NCBI GenBank assembly: GCA_965223585.1
Contig: CBDCWW010000005.1
Coordinates: 1-64,000 of the forward strand
DNA length: 64,000 nucleotides
Origin: CBDCVN01 sp965223585
Lineage (GTDB): Bacteria > Deinococcota > Deinococci > Deinococcales > Trueperaceae
Direction of reading: 5' to 3'
Below, piece after piece: positions 28,000 to 37,646 of the stretch. Below the pieces are notes generated by a model. That model searched no databases, was not told where the DNA came from, and saw only the letters and a program-made list of their open reading frames with translations. Within the stretch, counting starts at the first letter, position 1; each line of letters starts with the position of its first letter. Made by a program: the position numbers and the translations under genes.

Positions 28000-28377
28000 A
28001 TGTTCAAGACAGTTCTTAGCAAAACTAAAGGCCACCCTGATCATAATAAGTCAACCAAAACCAAAGCATATGATGTGCAAAAAGGTGCGAGTTTACTTTT
28101 TTTAACTATTGCTATAGTAGGTAGCTTGCACATTTTAGTTATGCTAGGAATAGAAACAAGGCGTTACTTCCGCACTAGTCATGCGATTGCTAACTTACAG
28201 GTTAAAATTGCTATAGATCAAGCAACATTATTAGAGCTAAGAGAAATCGAGGCCCACAAGTATGACGATAGATATAGAGAGCAACTTGCCCGTAAGCAAG
28301 GGTTTATTTATCCTAATGAACAACGCTATGTTACTATTAATAATTACGAAAATCTGGAATACCTAGTTATTCCATAA
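28000..28377 (+). CDS. FtsB/DivIC-like septum protein
   Basis: The topology is a basic cytoplasmic N-terminus (1-28), one membrane helix (GASLLFLTIAIVGSLHILVML), and an extracytoplasmic coiled coil (about 60-90). It ends ARKQGFIYPNEQRYVTI, which resembles the A(R/E)xxxGxxxPxE motif at the end of FtsB/DivIC coiled coils. These proteins bridge FtsL and FtsQ in the divisome. The length of 125 is usual. I assign the family from architecture and that motif; sequence similarity in this family is always low. Confidence 0.6.
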   Translation: MFKTVLSKTKGHPDHNKSTKTKAYDVQKGASLLFLTIAIVGSLHILVMLGIETRRYFRTSHAIANLQVKIAIDQATLLELREIEAHKYDDRYREQLARKQGFIYPNEQRYVTINNYENLEYLVIP

Positions 28378-28579
28378 GTAGATTACAAACGAAATTGCCT
28401 GTAATCTGAGCCTCGAAACTTTTCCTAGGAAGTAATAACTGATCCTATCCCTATTTATAAATTAAGCATTGGGGTTTCTTTTTTATTAAGCAAAAGGTAA
28501 GCTTGTTATGTTTTGCCATAACTGCTTATAAATAGTAATGTTTAAAATAGAAATTCTTTGAAGTCCTAATGGAGGAAGT

Positions 28580-29470
28580 ATGAGTGAAAACCAAAGTCCC
28601 AGTGAAGAGCCAAACACTAATTCAGCTTGGCAACAACAAGAAGGCTTTATTTTAAAGGCTAGCTGGTTTTACAATAAGAAAGCAAAGTCTGAGCAACCAG
28701 AATCTAGTGAAGATGATTTTAATGTAAAAATAGTTGGTCATCCTAACTGGAGGTTTAATTTTAGTGTAGTACAAGCCTTACATAGAAATTTTGAAGATGC
28801 TATCTTGGCAGCTAAAACTTTTTTTAAGCATTCTGAGTTTACAGCTAATAAACTTTATATACCTCCTAAAACTGAGTCAGCTCCTATAAACCTTAGCAAA
28901 AAGCAGAGAGTTAAGCTCATTGACCAGATTATGCATGGTCCACGTGAAGCCAAAGCTGAGTCAAGTGGCTTATTACGTACAGCGTTTTTAGATGATGGTG
29001 AAGATGCTTTATGGGTTACTATAGAAGAAATTGAGTATGCCGATGAAATAGAGCGTAAGTTTACAGATGAAGATAATCCCTTACAAAGCTTGATTGGCAA
29101 GAATTGCTCTGCTTATGTAAACTACCATATAGATGACGAGAAGCTACTAGAAAGGCAAAAGGAGCATTTTATTAAAGAAGAGCTAGAAACTATTAAACAA
29201 TATCTAGATAAAAAGAAGGCCTATAGAGGTAAAAAAACTATTTCTGGCCCTCTAAAAATTGAAGAAGGGGTAGTTAGTGTAGGTTCATGGTCATATAGTT
29301 TTGAAGATAAGGGGGAAAATGAAGAAGAAGGTGAAGAAGCAACTAAGGAAAAGAAGAACAAAAAAAGTGATAGTGAGGAAATAATTAAAGTTAAGGGTTT
29401 TCCCTTTTTATATGTCACAATAAAAGCCAAGGATATTGGTTTATTTGTAAGAGCTGTAGAGGGAGCTTGA
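28580..29470 (+). CDS. Unrecognised cytoplasmic protein upstream of valS, 296 aa
   Basis: A strong Shine-Dalgarno (GGAGGAAG) precedes the ATG at 28580. The product is soluble and very acidic at both ends. A central helical part (KKQRVKLIDQIMHGPREAKAE) is followed by a charged coiled-coil stretch (LLERQKEHFIKEELETIKQY) and a Glu/Lys-rich linker (EEEGEEATKEKKNKKSDSEE) before a final beta-rich segment. I do not recognise a family. It ends 11 bp before valS and is probably cotranscribed with it; that does not by itself imply a role in translation. Confidence 0.65.
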   Translation: MSENQSPSEEPNTNSAWQQQEGFILKASWFYNKKAKSEQPESSEDDFNVKIVGHPNWRFNFSVVQALHRNFEDAILAAKTFFKHSEFTANKLYIPPKTESAPINLSKKQRVKLIDQIMHGPREAKAESSGLLRTAFLDDGEDALWVTIEEIEYADEIERKFTDEDNPLQSLIGKNCSAYVNYHIDDEKLLERQKEHFIKEELETIKQYLDKKKAYRGKKTISGPLKIEEGVVSVGSWSYSFEDKGENEEEGEEATKEKKNKKSDSEEIIKVKGFPFLYVTIKAKDIGLFVRAVEGA

Positions 29471-29481
29471 GGTAGAGTCAC

Positions 29482-32097
29482 TTGCTAAATAAACAGTATG
29501 ATCCCTTTGCTGTTGAGCAAAAATGGGTTAAAAAATGGGCAGAAGAGCCTTATAAAAGTGACCCCCTTTCAGAAAAACCTCCTTTCTGCATAGTTATTCC
29601 TCCTCCCAATGTAAATGGCAATCTACATCTAGGCCATGCTTTTGACAACACTATTATTGATTCTCTAATTCGTTTTAAGCGTATGCAGGGTTATGAAACC
29701 CTTTATCAACCGGGTACGGATCATGCAGGCATAACCACTCAAGTCCAAGTTGAAAAGGACTTAAAAGCCAACGAAGGTCTGAGCCGCTACGATCTTGGTC
29801 GGGGAAGGTTCCTAGAGCGTGTTTGGGCATGGAAAGAAAAGTATGGTGGCATTATTTTAGGCCAATTACAGCGCTTAGGTATCTCCGCTGATTGGTCCCG
29901 CACCCGTTTTACTATGGATAAGGGTTTATCTAAAGCTGTACGTTATCAGTTTGTCAAGCTTTACCATGAAGGCAAAATTTATAAGGGTAAGCGCATTGTT
30001 AACTGGGACCCTGTAAGCCAGACTACCCTTTCTGATTTAGAGGTTGATCGCGAGGAACGCCCCGGTAAGTTATATACATTGTCTTATCCTCTAGAGAGTG
30101 GCAATGGTGATATTCGCATAGCTACCGTGCGACCTGAAACCATATTTGCTGATCAAGCCATTGCTGTTCATCCTGAAGATGAACGCTATACCTCTTTGGT
30201 AGGTCAAAAAGCCCGCATCCCTTTGACACAGCGCCACATTCCTATAATCACAGATAGCGATGTAGAAATAGATTTTGGCACAGGAGCACTTAAGATAACA
30301 CCTGCCCATGACCCTTTGGATTTTGAAATTGGGGAGCGGCATAACCTTGATAAGCCTAGCGTTATTGATTTAGAAGCCAAATTAACAGGGGAGCTTGTGC
30401 CAGAGCGATTTAGGGGTTTAGAGCGTTTTGCTGCTCGTGAACCTATTGTAGAAGCTTTAGAAGCAGAGGACCTACTAATTGAAATTAAAGATCATACTAT
30501 TGCTCTTGGACTTTCACAACGTACAAAAGAGCCCGTTGAGCCTATTCTTTCTGAGCAGTGGTTTGTTAATACCGATGAAATTGCTAAGCGCATCCTTAAA
30601 GGTTTAGATGATGGCGAAATGGAAATTATTCCCCAGCGCTATGAAAAAGTTAACCGAGATTGGCTCGAGAATCTACGCCACTGGAATGTATCACGCCAGC
30701 TTTGGTGGGGGCATCAAATCCCTGCTTGGTATGACCCAGATGGCAACATCTATGTTCCTGACTTAGATGATCCTTTTATTGACTGCCCAAACAATCCTAA
30801 ATATGCAAATGTAGAGCTAACTCAAGATCCTGATGTCTTTGATACATGGTTTAGTTCTAACCTCTGGCCCTTTTCTACACTGGGTTGGCCTAACACTAAT
30901 GATCCTTTCTATAAGAAGTTTTACCCTACTAGTGTATTAGTTACAGGATACGATATCTTATTTTTCTGGGTAGCAAGGATGCAAATGGCAGGCTATGAAT
31001 TCACAAACCAAGCTCCCTTTAAACATGTATTTTTACATGGCTTAGTGCTCGATGAACACGGGCAAAAAATGAGTAAATCCAAAGGTAATGGCATTGATCC
31101 TTTAGAAGTTATTGATCAATACGGTGCTGACTCTCTTAGATTTGCTACTACCTATGCCAGTACAGGTGGACAAGACATCCGTTGGGATAATCGTAGAGTG
31201 GAAATGGGGCGTAACTTTAACAACAAACTCTGGAATGCTACTCGCTTTGCTTTAATGAATTTATCGGGTGATTTGGACGCAGGAGAACCAGAAACTCTCG
31301 CTGATCGCTGGATTGTAAGTCGCCTGCAAAACGCTATAAAAGCCATCACTACTCATTTAGAAGCTTATGATTTGGGTGCTGCTAGTAGAGCTGCCTATGA
31401 CTTTGTGTGGAGTGAGTTTTGTGATTGGTATTTAGAAGCTATTAAACCACAGTTAAGGGTAAATGATCCACGTAGCCGTTATGTGCTTAAAAAAGTGCTT
31501 ACTGACATCATAAAGCTTTTGCACCCTATGATTCCTTTCATTACTGCTGAGCTTTACCAAGTATTAGAGCCTGATAGCGATCTTAGTGATGTTGGTTATG
31601 CTAGCTATCCTAAATTCGAAGGGGGTTTACTAGATAAAAATGCTGATAATGCCTTTGAGAATTTACAAGATGCTATAACGGCTGTGCGTAATTTACGTAA
31701 TGAAGCTAACATCTCTCACTCTACAATAATCCCTATTTTAGTAAAAGGTAAGGCAGCAAGGGTTATCAAAAGCAATTCTGAGGTTTTTGGTGATCTAGCC
31801 AAAGTTGAATTAGTTGATGAAATCAAAGGTGCTTCACTTCTACAAGTGGTGCCAGATTTAGAGCTTGTTTTGGGGCTCGAGGGTGTAATGGATATAGCCG
31901 AGTACAAAACAAGGCAAGAAAAGCGCCTCAAAGACTTAGAAAAGCAAAAGCAGATAGCAGAGAAAAAACTAGCTAATGAGAAATTCATTAAGAATGCTCC
32001 TGCTGAGGTAATAGCAGAGCAAAAGAAGCGATTAGAAGAGGCAGAACGGCTTATGGATGGCGTAAAGGCTATACTAGATCAGCCTATCTTTAAGTAA
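29482..32097 (+). CDS. valS: Valyl-tRNA synthetase
   Basis: ValRS charges tRNA-Val and edits threonine mischarging. The class I signatures are intact: NGNLHLGHAF (HIGH-type, about residues 43-52) and GQKMSKSKGNGIDP (about 525-538). The CP1 editing domain (about 200-340) contains TVRPETIFADQAIAVHPED and DFGTGALKITPAHDPLDFEIG. The anticodon-binding domain and the C-terminal coiled-coil arm (from about 805) complete the 871 residues, close to the Thermus enzyme. The start is TTG at 29482, after GAGGTAGAG. It lies 11 bp after an uncharacterised gene. Confidence 0.98.
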   Translation: MLNKQYDPFAVEQKWVKKWAEEPYKSDPLSEKPPFCIVIPPPNVNGNLHLGHAFDNTIIDSLIRFKRMQGYETLYQPGTDHAGITTQVQVEKDLKANEGLSRYDLGRGRFLERVWAWKEKYGGIILGQLQRLGISADWSRTRFTMDKGLSKAVRYQFVKLYHEGKIYKGKRIVNWDPVSQTTLSDLEVDREERPGKLYTLSYPLESGNGDIRIATVRPETIFADQAIAVHPEDERYTSLVGQKARIPLTQRHIPIITDSDVEIDFGTGALKITPAHDPLDFEIGERHNLDKPSVIDLEAKLTGELVPERFRGLERFAAREPIVEALEAEDLLIEIKDHTIALGLSQRTKEPVEPILSEQWFVNTDEIAKRILKGLDDGEMEIIPQRYEKVNRDWLENLRHWNVSRQLWWGHQIPAWYDPDGNIYVPDLDDPFIDCPNNPKYANVELTQDPDVFDTWFSSNLWPFSTLGWPNTNDPFYKKFYPTSVLVTGYDILFFWVARMQMAGYEFTNQAPFKHVFLHGLVLDEHGQKMSKSKGNGIDPLEVIDQYGADSLRFATTYASTGGQDIRWDNRRVEMGRNFNNKLWNATRFALMNLSGDLDAGEPETLADRWIVSRLQNAIKAITTHLEAYDLGAASRAAYDFVWSEFCDWYLEAIKPQLRVNDPRSRYVLKKVLTDIIKLLHPMIPFITAELYQVLEPDSDLSDVGYASYPKFEGGLLDKNADNAFENLQDAITAVRNLRNEANISHSTIIPILVKGKAARVIKSNSEVFGDLAKVELVDEIKGASLLQVVPDLELVLGLEGVMDIAEYKTRQEKRLKDLEKQKQIAEKKLANEKFIKNAPAEVIAEQKKRLEEAERLMDGVKAILDQPIFK

Positions 32098-32217
32098 GCA
32101 AGCAGGTCGTGCTAGGTACTCAGATAGGGAAAATTCTCTTGTCATACCAATGCCCATCAGCATCCTCATTTAGAGCACAAACAGGAAACCAAGTCTGATA
32201 AGAAGTGAATGGGGCAA

Positions 32218-33636
32218 TCAACTTCCACAGCGGATGCCAATCACATTCATTGTTACGTCCACAGGTGACTCGTTCCAATAGGCGATCACCCAGTGGGTTG
32301 AAGACCACGCAGCTGATGCCAAGAAGGGGTCACTGATTGTGGGCTGCACGCTCTCAAGAGATATAGGAGCCCCGATGCGGTGGAGGCGGATTATTGTCAT
32401 TCGGTTTGCAACTTTGGTACCAATAGTAAAGTCGAGTTCGTTTGTGAAAGGCACTGGGAGTGTGGCAGAGGGAGTGTACCTGAAGGTATCACCCGGCTTC
32501 ACTGTGCCATCCACAGCAAACGTATCATACCGCAACATCACACTGCTGGTTGCCTGCTCATTCGTAGAACTCATGTCGCCTTCTTCTGACCACATCACAA
32601 CGATGTTGTCGCGATCATCCTCACCAATCTGCGTCAATACTCTTAGAGTATCAGTTTCATCGTAGCGCATCAGGTAATTAGTGAGGAGCACCATAGGAAA
32701 GAGGGGCTTTTCTGCGGTGACGTGACCATTGGGACCCAAGAGGTAAGCAACCTGTTGTTCTGGAATGTACACCCAAACAGCCCAGTCCTTCTCACCAAGA
32801 GCAGGTTCTACGTAGAATTGCTTGTAGGGAGGAATAACCACAGGGAAGTCAAAAATTTGTTGGTTTATCTCACCATTGGCAACTGATAAAAGAATGACTC
32901 GCGACGAGTTTTTGTTCTTAAGTCGGTCATTGCCCAGATAGAAGAGCACACGGTCGTTTACAACAGGACTAATTATGTCTTCAAAGTGATGATTACCAAT
33001 ATTGAGAGGCATCCTCTCAAGGATCTTGCCAATTGCATCAGTTGTCCAGATAAACCAAGCGTTGAATTCAAAGTCTGAAAAGTCTTTGGCAATGATTAGA
33101 AATCCGTCAGTTAGCCCCTGAACCTGCCTGAGGATGATTTTCTTAGGAGCGTCAAACACCTGCGATTGGCCAATTGGTACCCCAGCTACATCAACTCGTT
33201 GAGTGTATACTTTGCCATTCTCGATTTGCCAAACTGCGAGCCCACCTGACTTGCCAAAGCCGATTTCGATTGTGGGACTACCCCTAACTTGCTCTTTTGG
33301 TATCAAATGCATACGGGAGGCCGTACCCACGCGACAAGGATCTCCTCCCGCATTGTCAGGAGTTGGGATGAGGGAGAGAGAATCCACGTCGGTTGTCGCA
33401 GTTGAAGACACTGTAGAAGGTGTTGTTAGTGTTTTATCGACAACACCTGGAGTTACAAATTGCTTGCCATTAACTTGAATAGTATTTTTATTAATTATAT
33501 CCAAATTATTCTGAGCATAAGGGCCTCCCTGCTCTAGCCTTTGGCTATACTGCTCAAAGTCTGCTGTATAGCCAAAGAAAAAAGGAAAAAGGAAAATCAA
33601 GAGAATAATTAAAATAGAAAGTTTTCGCCTACTCAT
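32218..33636 (-). CDS. Exported hypothetical protein, probable beta-propeller, atypical composition
   Basis: An N-terminal signal or anchor (LSILIILLIFLFPFFFGYTA) precedes ~445 extracytoplasmic residues rich in repeated beta strands (GGLAVWQIENGKVYTQRVD, DWAVWVYIPEQQVAYLLGPN, NIVVMWSEEGDMSS), suggesting a propeller. I do not recognise the family. G+C is visibly higher than in neighbours, with codons such as GTC, CCG and ACG used more often, and no CTCGAG site occurs from 31.9 to 34.1 kb, so acquisition by transfer is likely. Near the end the minus-strand +1 frame stays open to 32120 and encodes a Trp-rich stretch (WHPLWKLIAPFTSYQTWF), so a late frameshift may have changed the C-terminus. Confidence 0.6.
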   Translation of the reverse strand: MSRRKLSILIILLIFLFPFFFGYTADFEQYSQRLEQGGPYAQNNLDIINKNTIQVNGKQFVTPGVVDKTLTTPSTVSSTATTDVDSLSLIPTPDNAGGDPCRVGTASRMHLIPKEQVRGSPTIEIGFGKSGGLAVWQIENGKVYTQRVDVAGVPIGQSQVFDAPKKIILRQVQGLTDGFLIIAKDFSDFEFNAWFIWTTDAIGKILERMPLNIGNHHFEDIISPVVNDRVLFYLGNDRLKNKNSSRVILLSVANGEINQQIFDFPVVIPPYKQFYVEPALGEKDWAVWVYIPEQQVAYLLGPNGHVTAEKPLFPMVLLTNYLMRYDETDTLRVLTQIGEDDRDNIVVMWSEEGDMSSTNEQATSSVMLRYDTFAVDGTVKPGDTFRYTPSATLPVPFTNELDFTIGTKVANRMTIIRLHRIGAPISLESVQPTISDPFLASAAWSSTHWVIAYWNESPVDVTMNVIGIRCGS

Positions 33637-33918
33637 AATACTCCTTGAAAAATATTTTTGAATTTCGGCTTTTCTAGAAATTACATTAAGCCGAATGGAA
33701 ATTCTATCACCTTACTTTTTGCAAAAAGAATTCATACCAAAAATAACTTTTACTATCTTCCATTGGTAAGGTATAATGCCTACTCTAATTTAGACACGAT
33801 TTGGGTAGTAATGAAATTATTTTGGGATTATAAATTTAAAATTTGAGCTAATCCTTTTACAGAAGTTAATTAGCGGTTTCAGCACAAGACACAAAACTTT
33901 TACACTGTTTGCTTAGGT

Positions 33919-33924
33919 TATAAT
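33919..33924 (+). promoter_or_regulatory. -10 box TATAAT for fba, near-leaderless
   Basis: A perfect TATAAT ends 9 nt before the ATG at 33934, so transcription would start within about 3 nt of the start codon. No Shine-Dalgarno is present. Confidence 0.55.
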
Positions 33925-33933
33925 GTTAACTCT

Positions 33934-34854
33934 ATGTCATTACATACCGGTTTAGAAATTTTAGCAGCTGCTAGAAATAATCATTATGGTGTTGGTGCTT
34001 TTAATGTCAACAACTTGGAAATTACCCAAGCAGTCTTAGAAGCTGCTGAAGAAAAAAGAAGCCCTGTTCTTTTAGCACTTTCAGAGGGTGCTATTAAGTA
34101 CGGTGGCTCTCAACTTATTGATATGGTTTTGCATGAGGCTAAACAAGCTAGCGTGCCTATTGCTGTACATTTAGATCATGGCTCGAGCTATGAATCATGT
34201 ATGCGTTGTATCCGTTGGGGATTTACCTCAGTAATGATTGATAAGTCCCATGAAGAAGAAGATGTAAACACTCGAGAAACTGCTAGGGTAGTTGAAGCTG
34301 CCCATGCTGTAGGAGTAACTGTAGAAGCCGAAATTGGTCGTTTAGGTGGTGTGGAAGAGCATGTAGTGGTAGCAGAAGAAGATGCTATTTTAACCAAGCC
34401 TGATGAAGCTGAGCGTTTTATAAAAAACTCAGGGGCAGATTACCTTGCAGTAGCTATTGGCACTTCACATGGGCCTAATAAGGGTAAGGGACGCCCTTTT
34501 ATTGATCACAAGCGAATAGTAGAAATTGCTGAGCTTTTACCTAACCCATTAGTTATGCATGGTGCTAGTGGTGTGCCACAGGAACTTGTGCAGCGCTTTA
34601 ACAATTCAGGTGGTGAGCTTAAAGATGCTACAGGAATTCATGAAGATGATGTACGTAAGGCTGTAACAGAAGGTATAGCCAAAATTAATACCGATACTGA
34701 CTTACGCCTTGCTTTTACTACTGTAGTAAGAGAAGTCTTAAAAGATGATCCTAAACAAATTGACCCACGGAAAATTTTAGGTCCTGCTCGAGCAGAGATA
34801 AAACGGATTGTAGCAGAGCGAATTGAAGTTTTTGGCTCTACTAACAGGGCTTGA
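33934..34854 (+). CDS. fba: Class II fructose-1,6-bisphosphate aldolase
   Basis: This zinc enzyme interconverts fructose-1,6-bisphosphate with dihydroxyacetone phosphate and glyceraldehyde-3-phosphate. Motifs in order: GVGAFNVNNLE, VPIAVHLDHGSSYE (catalytic Asp and zinc His, about 73-86), VEAEIGRLGG (about 130), YLAVAIGTSHGPNKG (zinc His, about 170), LVMHGASGVP (about 208) and AKINTDTDLRLAFT (phosphate and cation site). At 306 residues it is the usual short class IIB-like length. An ATG with a -10 box 9 nt upstream suggests leaderless transcription. It is a single gene. Confidence 0.96.
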   Translation: MSLHTGLEILAAARNNHYGVGAFNVNNLEITQAVLEAAEEKRSPVLLALSEGAIKYGGSQLIDMVLHEAKQASVPIAVHLDHGSSYESCMRCIRWGFTSVMIDKSHEEEDVNTRETARVVEAAHAVGVTVEAEIGRLGGVEEHVVVAEEDAILTKPDEAERFIKNSGADYLAVAIGTSHGPNKGKGRPFIDHKRIVEIAELLPNPLVMHGASGVPQELVQRFNNSGGELKDATGIHEDDVRKAVTEGIAKINTDTDLRLAFTTVVREVLKDDPKQIDPRKILGPARAEIKRIVAERIEVFGSTNRA

Positions 34855-34911
34855 TCGCTTTAAGTTCTTATGTGAGCTTTTCCAAATTAGCTTGATAAGC
34901 TTTATTTGAGA

Positions 34912-35343
34912 ATGAACACAAAAACTTGCTATCTCAATACAGACTTAGATCTTACATCAGCCGATGATTTGACGGAGTTAGTTAAGGTCTTAGAGGCCAG
35001 CAGAATTCCACCTTTGCATGTAGGTCGAGGCAAGGATGGAATATGGTATGCTACATTTGAAACTGAAGATCATTACGAGGAACCAGAAGTAAATATAGAA
35101 TCCATGATTGAAGTGGTTGAATCGCTTTCTGAGCATTTGCAATCCATTTGGTTAGGCTGTTTATGTCGTGAGTTCAATATTGGGTATGACTGTGGGAATG
35201 AGCCATGGGCGTTCAACCAAAGATTGTCCAGTCATTTACTTGCACGTATATCAGCAGTGGGTGCCTCCTTACGAATTACACTTTATCCACTAGAGCAAAA
35301 TAAGGAAGCTAAGCAAGGCGCTAACAATGTCTGTCACGCCTAA
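34912..35343 (+). CDS. Hypothetical protein overlapping bshC, 143-145 aa
   Basis: Either TTG 34906 or, more likely, ATG 34912 starts this gene (MNTKTCYLNTDLDLTSADDL). It is a small acidic protein with an alpha/beta pattern (ESMIEVVESLSEHLQSIWLG, then CLCREFNIGYDCG with several cysteines). I do not recognise it, although it recalls small immunity-type or DUF proteins. Its 3' end overlaps the bshC start by 17 bp, so the two are probably translated together, hinting at a thiol-related context, as inference only. Confidence 0.55.
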   Translation: MNTKTCYLNTDLDLTSADDLTELVKVLEASRIPPLHVGRGKDGIWYATFETEDHYEEPEVNIESMIEVVESLSEHLQSIWLGCLCREFNIGYDCGNEPWAFNQRLSSHLLARISAVGASLRITLYPLEQNKEAKQGANNVCHA

Positions 35344-36886
35344 AATCTTTAAAGGACTTTACAATACTGGACAACTAAGTGAATTTTATCGGCTGAAACC
35401 ACAAAATTATCAAGAGGCCTTACAAACTAAAAGAACCTTCGATAGAGCCTTGCTAACACAGGCTTTAGAGGCTTATGCTAGAGATCTAGATGCACCCAAA
35501 GCTGTTTTTGAAAGCCTCGAGCAACTCAATAATGCTAACAGTCGTGCTGTAGTAACAGGGCAACAGGTGGGGTTATTGCTAGGACCTACCTACACATTAT
35601 CTAAAGCAATTAGTGCTATTAAGTTAGCTAAAAAACTCTCTCAAGAGGCCCAGCCCGTTGTACCCATATTCTGGTTAGCTTCACAAGACCATGATAGTGC
35701 TGAAATTAATCATAATTATTTGCTTGATATGAGCGAGCAACTAACTCGGCTTGAAATACCTTTGCCTGAAGGAGTGGTTGCAGGGCATATTAAGTTAGAA
35801 AAGCGTTGGCTCGAGCAAATAGTAAATGAGATCCATAGCTTGAAATTCCCTAAAGCTTATAGTGAAAGGGTAATAAACGTACTACAAGAAACTGCTGATT
35901 ACACTCGTAGTATAGCAGACTGGTTTGCTGGTCTACTTTATAGACTTTTAGGAGGTGAGGGGCTAATCATCATTAATCCGCTTGACATTAGAGTAGCCCC
36001 ACTTTTTAAAAATATTTTGCAAAATGAACTTCATAATCCTCTTGTTTCTTCTAAGGTAATAAATGAAACAGGGAGTAAACTATGGGACCTCGGTGTAGAA
36101 CCTCAGCTTGGGCGTAGCGAGAGCGCTAGCAACCTCTTTCTTGAAGAGGATGATAGCAGGCGCTATTTGCTACGATTTGAGAACAAGACTTTCTATAGTG
36201 AATTAAATAGTTATAAGCTAAATGACTTACTAAGCATTTTAGAAGAAGATCCTAATAGGCTCACGCCTGCAGCAGGGTTAAGGTCAATAGTACAAGACTA
36301 TGTGCTGCCTACAGCAGCTATGGTAGTGGGACCGGGGGAGCTGCGTTATATTGCACAGCTTAAAGGAGTCTATGAGCTTCATGGGGTGGAAATGCCTCTT
36401 ATTCAACCTAGGATGTTTGTTACAGTTATAGAGCCTCCTGTTAAACGTATTATGGATAAATTTGGGCTTACTTTAGATGAGTTAGCACAGGATTTTTTAG
36501 GGGCTCGAGCAGAGGTGTTACTCGAGCTATCAGGACATGGCGAAGTTTTCAAAAAGCAGCTAATTACTTTAGAAACTAGTATTCTTGAAATGCTCGAGAA
36601 TATAGAAATGATAGATCCTACTTTGAAACCCCTAATCATTCGTAGTGAAGCTCGGCTTCAACGTATGCTAAATAATCTAAAACACAAGAGTACAACTGCT
36701 CTTTTAAAACAAGATAGCATTACTAAAGATCAATTCGAGCGTTTAAGAGTGCAGTTATTTCCTAATGATGTTCCCCAAGAGCGTTTGCTTAGCCCTTTTA
36801 GCTTCTTTCTAAAGTTCGGGATTGAACATGTTCTAAATGCTTTTCTGGAATTACCTTTTGAAGGTAATCATGAAATACATATGTAG
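35327..36886 (+). CDS. bshC: Bacillithiol biosynthesis cysteine-adding enzyme BshC
   Basis: BshC joins cysteine to GlcN-malate to give bacillithiol. The 519-residue protein has the nucleotidyl-transferase-like core with SRAVVTGQQVGLLLGPTYTL (about 70-90), VPIFWLASQDHDSAEINH (about 110-127), and late motifs MVVGPGELRYIAQL (about 332) and LIQPRMFVTV. A C-terminal coiled coil follows (about 385-470). The length is near that of the Bacillus enzyme (about 540). With the ypdA reductase at 20.5 kb it implies that this organism makes bacillithiol. bshA and bshB are not in the window. Confidence 0.92.
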   Translation: MSVTPKIFKGLYNTGQLSEFYRLKPQNYQEALQTKRTFDRALLTQALEAYARDLDAPKAVFESLEQLNNANSRAVVTGQQVGLLLGPTYTLSKAISAIKLAKKLSQEAQPVVPIFWLASQDHDSAEINHNYLLDMSEQLTRLEIPLPEGVVAGHIKLEKRWLEQIVNEIHSLKFPKAYSERVINVLQETADYTRSIADWFAGLLYRLLGGEGLIIINPLDIRVAPLFKNILQNELHNPLVSSKVINETGSKLWDLGVEPQLGRSESASNLFLEEDDSRRYLLRFENKTFYSELNSYKLNDLLSILEEDPNRLTPAAGLRSIVQDYVLPTAAMVVGPGELRYIAQLKGVYELHGVEMPLIQPRMFVTVIEPPVKRIMDKFGLTLDELAQDFLGARAEVLLELSGHGEVFKKQLITLETSILEMLENIEMIDPTLKPLIIRSEARLQRMLNNLKHKSTTALLKQDSITKDQFERLRVQLFPNDVPQERLLSPFSFFLKFGIEHVLNAFLELPFEGNHEIHM

Positions 36887-37154
36887 CTAATTCAAGGGAT
36901 CATTTCTTCTTGATTCTAATGGATTCTGGGTCTACTAAGAATAATGTGTAGAAAGCCAATAATCAATAATAGAGTTGTTTCCTTATAAAAAATCTACCTT
37001 CTAGACAGGAGTAGTGTGGTGTCACAAATGCAAATGTCATACATCTAGCCTAATTTAAGAACAACTCTATTAAAAACCTTATTCTCATCAACTTTGGGTC
37101 CGTTTTACTGTACCACTTAAAGAGGTAGAAATAAGCAAATTCTCTAACCAGTTT

Positions 37155-37502
37155 TTAAGCAATCCGATTCCTGAGATTTTGGTTTAAACGTAAATAAGTA
37201 ATCGCAAAGAAAGAACTAAGCATACTCAGTAGTACCACTATCACAGCTGCAACATCTTCAATTGCCCCTTCGGGACTAAAATCTTGAATGTAAGGAAAAG
37301 CCAAGCCTGCCAATGTTAAAGAGCAAAAAGTGCCTACAAGGAAAACACGCTTATGTCTATGAGTTAGTGGTTTAAGTCCAGTTTGCTTTTTCAAAATATT
37401 GAGACTGAGTACTTCATCTGCATTCATATGGCGGCACGCAATCAACCGATGCCTAAAAAACACGTGCAGGTACAAGAAAAATATTGGGTTTGCAAACTTC
37501 AT
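37155..37502 (-). CDS. Hypothetical membrane protein, up to 115 aa
   Basis: The frame is open from ATG 37502, but the better start may be the internal Met in MNADEVLSLN (37427). Two hydrophobic segments (RVFLVGTFCSLTLAGLAFPY and VAAVIVVLLSMLSSFFAITYL) make a small membrane protein. No family is recognised and no clear Shine-Dalgarno is seen. It stands alone between bshC and the 193-aa gene, flanked by about 270 and 145 bp of featureless AT-rich DNA. Confidence 0.4.
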   Translation of the reverse strand: MKFANPIFFLYLHVFFRHRLIACRHMNADEVLSLNILKKQTGLKPLTHRHKRVFLVGTFCSLTLAGLAFPYIQDFSPEGAIEDVAAVIVVLLSMLSSFFAITYLRLNQNLRNRIA

Positions 37503-37646
37503 TCATCAAATAGTTTGCACAGAGCTGAAAAAGATAAATAACAGGATTTTTTCTATTAATAACTTGATTAAATGACGATATCGCTTTCATTAGCAAATCA
37601 AATTGGCCCACCATAGATTTATTAGCTTACAGAATGGAATAAACTA

